Assembly (NCBI GenBank): GCA_945876405.1
Contig: CAMCOJ010000162.1
Location: 1 to 5,523 of the forward strand
Origin: an uncultured Ruminococcus sp.
GTDB taxonomy: Bacteria > Bacillota > Clostridia > Oscillospirales > Ruminococcaceae
Length of the DNA: 5,523 nt
Direction of reading: 5' to 3'
This document shows positions 5,372 through 5,523 of the stretch, piece by piece (position 1 is the first letter of the stretch; each line of letters starts with the position of its first letter). A program made the position numbers and the translations under genes. Under the pieces are notes generated by a model. That model was not told where the DNA came from and did not search any database. It saw only the letters and a list, made by a program, of their open reading frames with translations.

Positions 5372-5523
5372 TCGTAAATATGCAAAAAGTATATTATATT
5401 TTGAAATTTGTTTGTGATGTTTTTACATTAATTGTAATTGAGCGAAAACATCTGAAATAATTTATGTTGCTTTAATAACTTTTTTTAATCTGAAAGATAA
5501 ATTTTTCGTTTACTGTATAGAAT
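5372..5523. other. AT-rich non-coding region upstream of the promoter
   Basis: I see no open reading frame with a ribosome binding site, and no RNA gene, in these 152 bases. Runs of A and T are common, as in an UP-element or curved upstream region. The only symmetric element noted is TTACATTAATTGTAA at 5423-5437, about 50 bases upstream of the -35 hexamer. A divergent gene may begin beyond the window. Confidence 0.6.

Noticed and set aside
5401..5429. Plus-strand promoter TTGAAA, 17 bases, TACATT
   Set aside because: The -10 hexamer is weak, the region is very AT-rich so such matches are expected, and no plus-strand gene follows in the window.

Overview
This window looks like the end of an assembly contig from a Ruminococcus-like, fibre-degrading Firmicute (Oscillospiraceae). 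The evidence is a lipoprotein-anchored GH5 cellulase-type glycoside hydrolase, a secreted protein with a dockerin-like calcium motif, two cohesin-like domains and a CAP-like domain joined by Thr-rich linkers, AGGAG-type ribosome binding sites, a consensus SigA-type promoter and AT-rich intergenic DNA. The genus is inferred from protein style, not from a marker gene.

Layout. Bases 1-45 are not genomic: they are the end of an Illumina P7 primer, an 8-base index and the full Nextera read-2 transposon adapter. Genomic sequence starts at 46, inside an AqpZ-type aquaporin gene (+ strand, 5' truncated), which ends at 479 and is followed by an intrinsic terminator (506-551). A GH5 lipoprotein gene (568-1743, +) follows, and its correct start lies downstream of that terminator. 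It ends in a strong terminator (1748-1782). The U-tract of that terminator holds the stop codon of a convergent S41-family peptidase gene (3411-1777, -). Upstream of the S41 gene is a long hairpin (3429-3475), then a second minus-strand gene (5295-3508) for the secreted cohesin-like/CAP-like protein. That gene has a TTG start and a near-perfect promoter at 5343-5371. The remaining 152 bases are AT-rich and non-coding.

How the genes may work together. All four products are predicted to act in the envelope or outside the cell: a water channel, a surface-tethered beta-glucanase, a membrane-anchored peptidase and a modular secreted protein. The last two share a strand and may be partly co-transcribed through the hairpin between them. 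A shared role in surface assembly of polysaccharide-degrading machinery is possible but rests on inference. The most unusual item is the modular protein: an N-terminal single dockerin-like loop, duplicated cohesin-like domains, 36-bp tandem repeats in the linker, and a CAP-like domain that has lost the family's usual cavity residues.
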